A stretch of 64,000 bases of DNA from Chamaecyparis obtusa. Taxonomy: Eukaryota > Streptophyta > Pinopsida > Cupressales > Cupressaceae. The first letter of the stretch is position 1, and each line of letters opens with the position of its first letter. Under the pieces are notes generated by a model. It was not told the DNA's origin, did not search any database, and saw only the letters and a list, made by a program, of their open reading frames with translations. Where the stretch lies: the NCBI GenBank assembly GCA_027943335.1, contig BSBK01001537.1:1630501-1694500 (forward strand), read 5' to 3'. Positions 59,364 to 64,000 of the stretch are shown one piece after another. A program made the translations under genes and the position numbers.

Positions 59364-62300
59364 TCACTGTTGGATGAACCTTGATGCCCACTCATTGAAC
59401 ATGGTATCATTAGGCCACTCAAATTGCAACACTTTTTGTTCTCTTTCAATCAAATGTTTCCACTTGGCCTTCAACTGTTTGATCCTTTTTCCAAAAGAAT
59501 CAAAATACAACCTTGCAGTTACTATTTCTTCAATAGCCCTTCCAAACAAATAATTATCATCATTTATTATAATAGTATTGATCCTTAATGTAAGGGCGGC
59601 ATCCAACTCCTCCATCCACTCCACGTGAGCTTTAAGAACTTTTAAATCTTTTAGAATACAAGGGAATAAATCAAAAAAACTACGAGAATATTCAGAAAGG
59701 AGAGATCTTGACTCTCTCTGCATAGAATCCCTAGCAATGGAAAATTCTAATAGACTTGCAATGTGATCATAAGTATATTCAATTATTAAATCAGTCCCTT
59801 CTTTTTCCTTGTCCATTGAATATGTTACTTCCATCTTGTCTTCCCAGCCCATCCATTTATTCAAGATCTGCTCCAAATTAGATTTGGCCTCTCTAAAAGA
59901 ATTTAAAATATCTAAAAGCTTTGAAACCCAATAATAAATAAATCTTGTATTAACAAAACTAAGTAGATGCAAAATTGTACCACTCATCTTTTCTTCATAT
60001 CATTTCACAACCTCTACTTCTAAGGCCTTAAGTTTAGCCTTCTCATCTTGCAATTCTTCATCAAATTGAGTATCAGGAGCCATAGGAGATGGGGGAATAT
60101 CAATAATAGGGCTTGAATTGGGTGGTGGTGCAAGGGATGATGTAAATAATCTTGTAGAAAACTCACCTACTTCCATATGTAAAGTTGATTGATTTCCAAG
60201 CTTGGCAAGTCTTCCCATCAATTCACTATTTCTTTTCTTTTCATTATCACAGGCTTCCATAAGATTTTCACATTTGAGCCTAAGCTCCTCCATAATCTAT
60301 TTTTCTTTTAGTGTTGCGGCCTTAGAAATTTTTTTGTCTGGACAGTTATATCAGTTGCCTCCACCACTGAAGTTTCACTTACCCTTCTAACCATCAAGCC
60401 ACCCATTAAATCTATGTTAGATTCCTCACCCCTTTTGGTCCTATCTTATTTTTGTAATGACCATATTACAAGATCAGCATGGTCATCACTGAAGACAACT
60501 CTTTTTGATGCTATTATGGCCTCCTCCTTAGTATTGTATGCAGGTTTAGTCTTTTTCCTAACGGCATCAAAAACCAATGCATCAACAATGTCCCATTCTG
60601 GGAAAATCAAAACCCATGTATCCATTATCATCTTCCTCCCCTCCTCAAGGGTGATTTTATTGAATTCTTCAAACATTTATTTCTTTATTTCCTCTTTGAC
60701 GAAAAAGTCCTCTCTATTAGGCTTCTCTACATGTCTCTTTTCACATCTGCTCTCAAAATTGGAGATGCTCACTCTCCAAGAAAACTAAACAAAAACCCTA
60801 GACTTAACAAAATTGTCATCAGACAAAAACTTGTTAAAAGATTCCTTGATGATAGGATCAAGATCTTTTCCTTTGAATTCCTCAATCGTGAGGTCCATGA
60901 GAGGGGCAACTAGCTCCTCTGGCATCCCTTCTTGTAACTCTAATTCTGTCAAAAAAAAACCTCCCACACTACCAAGCTATACTTATTATTCTACTACTTC
61001 CTTCTCATGTAAAAAATGTAGTGGGGATTTGGAAGGTGAGTATGGCTCCTCACTTGGCTGAAAAACTTCCTCCACCCTTTGCCTCTTTGGTGAAGAGCCA
61101 TCTAGAGATTCATCAGATGCAAGCCTCTTGTATGGCCTAGGTGTATGCATACAAGGTGGTGATGGTCTCTCCTCGATCCTTTTGCCCTTATCAATTGTAC
61201 CCTATTTGGGCTTCATCACATTATATCCTTCCTTTTGTTGTAATACATAAGTTCCTAGGGCGATTGTGGGAGTAGGTGCAATTATCTTCATCACAAGATT
61301 GGCTTGATCAGGATTCTCCGCAATCACTCTAGCCTTCTTCTCATTTAGGACACCCATGATCTCCTTGGAAAGTGTTATCAATTTATTTATTTTCTCACCA
61401 AAAGGTTTAATATCTCCTAAAGGGTTATATCTACTATCAAAATGGTTGACAAAATCAAGGGTCTTTTTATAGACCAGCCACTTCTCCTTTCTCACCTCTT
61501 GTTCTTAGAGAGAAAATTCATTCCTTATGATGTCTTTTGGAAAATGAAATTGATGAGCCATCTCTCCTACCTTTACCCTCATTCTAAATATTTGGAAAAA
61601 TCCCTCAGGATCAGAAAACTACTCAACATATGTCCTCATTCTTTAATGTTTCAAAACCTTTTCTAAATGAATCCAACCCCTCTTAGAAATTAAATATGGT
61701 GGGCTACAATGTAAGATGGAAAAATTGTGCCTCTTCTGCTCCCTGTCAACTCCCTCTCTTGTAGACAACCTATCTGCCTAAAATTTTTTGTAAGGCCAAC
61801 CTTAATAGGGACCTGGTAGGGGAAAATGTGAGGGGTTCCTCTGAAGCCATAAACTCTAAAAACAATAGAGACAGGATATAAGATAACATCACCCCAATTG
61901 TGTACTATTTTTTATTCAGGAGAAAACTTCATGGGTCTGATGAAATCTAGGAAAACCTTTGGGAGTCTAGGGTTCTCATGCAGAAAGAGTGACCTCAGCT
62001 TAGAAGGAAAGACTTTGTCAAATCTGAGGAAACTCACATCAACTTTATCCTAGGACAAGTCCATGCTCCACAATTGTACTGGCAATTCCTCACCATCCTT
62101 TTGCTTTACCAGATCCATCACCTTTTCAAAAAATGATTCCCCTTTGAAGAAGAACATATGCATAAGCATGGAATACCATCCAAAGGGTTGATCAACCTTG
62201 GCCTTCTCAATGCCAATCAAACCATTATCTATACACTCAACAATATAAGGATAAAAATAAGAATTGACTCCTACAACAGGATGCATAATCTAAGTCATCG

Positions 62301-62992
62301 TAAACATGAAATGGATGGGCATTGGATCGGTCTCATCTTCACCAAGAATCTTGCACAAAGACATATATATACTTGTAGGGCATGGGGGTTGAAATATTTT
62401 TTCAAGAAAGGCTTTGGGGTGTTAGGCCCAACTAACATCAAACCTCCAACTACTACAAAATGCTCCCTCAGCTGGCCACTTCTAATAAAGACTCTTTGAG
62501 CTTCATAGGTTTCTTTCAATTTATCAAAATCAATAGGCTCATGGTATTCAGTGGGTGTCTTAGCCTAAAGACTAAACGGATTTCCTCAGTAGTGATAGAT
62601 AGAAGAGATGTTCTAGTTTTATTTCTAATAACCCTAGCTATTGGGTCATATCACTTTGCAAAGACCATTAACAGATCTACATCCATGAAAACCCCTAGAA
62701 TGACCAATTTTCCCATATCTAGCTCTCATGCAGTACAATACGGAGCGTATGAGTTCCTTTGACTAAACCATACTTTAAAAATGTTAAGACCACTTATACC
62801 TATGTGTGCATCTCTTATCCAATTACTTTTATTATACAATCCATCATCAACTTTCAAACGGGGTGCACTAGGGATGAGTTTCTTTCCTGTTGCTACATCA
62901 TTGGTGGAACAATCTAATTGAACCAAGAAATCATCATATACAACTCTATTCTTGTACTCAAACTTACTAGTGAAATCTCTTCATGGTGCCAT
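59364..62992 (-). pseudogene. Large decayed reading frame of unknown family (F), about 1,200 codons
   Basis: The minus strand shows coding-like sequence from an ATG at 62990-62992 to a stop at 59364, broken by many stops and at least three frameshifts. In order: VVYDDFLVQLDCSTNDVATG; IRDAHIGISGLNIFKVWFSQ; HEPIDFDKLKETYEAQRVFI and GQLREHFVVVGGLMLVGPNT; YSMLMHMFFFKGESFFEKVM; VNHFDSRYNPLGDIKPFGEK; a basic NLS-like SSPKRQRVEE; ELVAPLMDLTIEEFKGKDLD; TWVLIFPEWDIVDALVFDAV; a helical stretch (KCENLMEACDNEKKRNSELM); and a 207-residue helical C-terminus (from 59987). No intron-like gaps, pol or zinc-knuckle motif. I do not recognise it. It may be the ORF of a non-autonomous retroelement or an intronless host-type gene. 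Confidence 0.5.
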
Positions 62993-63496
62993 TCTTAAAA
63001 ACTAGGGTTTTTATCCTTAATAAATCACACAACTTCACAAGACCCTTACAACTAACATCCTCACAAAATGAACTTACTTGTTTCACAAGTCAAAACTTGT
63101 AACTCTAAAAACCTTGAAACCTTCCTCTATCTGCAAACTCTCGACAACGTTGTTCTCAAAAAAATAATTGTGCTCCACGTATGTTGAAAATTTTGTGAAA
63201 TGACACTATGAGCAAAAATAACTATTAACCAAGCAACTTCAATGGTCACACACTTCTCATTAAGTTTTACAAAAATAAAATTGAATACTGCTAGTGGATG
63301 AAATGTTCCCTTTGAAAAATTTGAATTTTAGTCATCGATGAATTTTCATGCAAACAGATCCTATGACTCAGATCAAATTATTACAAAATGGGCCCACCTT
63401 TAAATCCAACTCAAAAAGTTGACCAATGCGAATACATGACATGGTTACCACATGGCAAGAAGACATCACCATATTTTTCTTTTTCACCTTGGACAC
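62993..63496. other. Region upstream of reading frame F
   Basis: On the minus strand AAAAACCCTAGTTTTTAAG lies just before the presumed ATG, resembling a plant 5' untranslated region. No LTR end, PBS or clear TATA box was found. Confidence 0.35.
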
Positions 63497-63712
63497 GAGG
63501 AATTTAGTCGTGAAGCCACAATGATAAAAATTATTACATCTTTCCATCATGGGTTCATGACAGTCGTTAGATCTAATCTAACTTTACTCGCACTATACTC
63601 GTACTCCACAACTTGCCAAAGCTATGTGGAATTGAGTCGTGAAGCCGTGATGAATAAAGATCTTACAACTTAATTTCACGAGCTTGCGACAACCGTTAGA
63701 TATAATCAGACA
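63497..63712. repeat. Imperfect duplication with a spacing of about 132 bp
   Basis: GAATTTAGTCGTGAAGCCAC through CGTTAGATCTAATCTAAC recurs from about 63,629 as GAATTGAGTCGTGAAGCCGT through CGTTAGATATAATCAGAC, with several substitutions. The rest of the window to 64,000 shows no gene. Confidence 0.6.
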
Positions 63713-64000
63713 TGATCTAGGGATAATCTCACTTAAATGTAAAAGCTAGTGGGTCTGTCATTAGTATCGAATAAGAACCTTCCACGTGGAGTAAAGCACA
63801 GAATGACAAAGTAACATCTAGACACATTATGTGGGTCCAGAAAACTTTGAACTTAATAGATTTAACTTGATAAAATAAATATACCACCGAGAAGACATAT
63901 AAAATAAAGTCGTAATGCTAGGAAAACAAAAGGGACCCATTGCAACGACACCTAAACCCTTCATTCCACTTGAAAAAGTAACACAAAAATATAATGCAGA

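Overview
The window looks like intergenic DNA from a large, repeat-dense seed-plant genome. I infer a plant, plausibly a gymnosperm, from the AT-rich composition, the plant-type Ty1/copia and Ty3/gypsy LTR elements, L1-type LINEs with a DUF4283-plus-zinc-knuckle ORF1, and a hAT transposase relic. I find no intact host gene, rRNA, tRNA or CRISPR array. Nearly everything recognisable is a transposable element, usually decayed and often nested. Element ends below rest on visible direct repeats (TSDs), LTR pairs, primer-binding sites (PBS) and polypurine tracts (PPT).

Region 1 (1-16,839): a minus-strand copia-type 5' end (LTR from 657 rightward, PBS 645-656) and a decayed LINE-like reading frame (2400-2962). 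Then comes a complete plus-strand Ty1/copia element A (3659-16834, TSD AAAAT) with a partly duplicated interior. A minus-strand LTR element B (6416-12100, TSD AAGAT/AATAT) is inserted in A. B has no visible gag-pol and carries one broken acidic reading frame of about 1,000 codons.

Region 2 (16,840-29,200): mostly unassigned AT-rich DNA. It holds a hAT transposase relic (about 17,520-18,060, minus) and a solo LTR with perfect TSDs (19372-20593, distantly related to the B LTR) containing a CTGTAGCA minisatellite. It also holds nine copies of a 40-bp near-palindrome centred on GAATTC (21,879-23,036) and a non-TE-looking protein fragment with one frameshift (25090-25639, minus).

Region 3 (29,200-36,570): a decayed LINE reverse transcriptase (plus) split by minus-strand copia element C (30301-34964, TSD TGTTT), then a 79-bp LINE tail flanked by 24-bp TSDs.

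Region 4 (36,571-51,253): an ORF1-only LINE (G) interrupted by a foldback element with arms of about 400 bp and (TA)n (37583-38649), and by an 11.7-kb Ty3/gypsy element (38880-50565, identical-length 1294-bp LTRs, TSD TTGGT). The gypsy element keeps a gag-like serine/proline-rich ORF and only the C-terminal end of integrase. A 12-bp minisatellite, apparently grown from integrase codons, abuts that end.

Region 5 (51,254-64,000): a second ORF1-only LINE (H, minus, 52882-54701, 14-bp TSDs), a copia 3' end (about 55,870-56,985, minus), repeat-like DNA with tandem duplications, and a 3.6-kb decayed minus-strand reading frame of unknown family (59364-62992).

The nesting gives relative ages. A predates B, and the LTR mismatches agree (about 5% against 3.5-4% by eye). 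LINE G predates the foldback and the gypsy element (gypsy LTRs about 1.9% apart). LINE J predates C.
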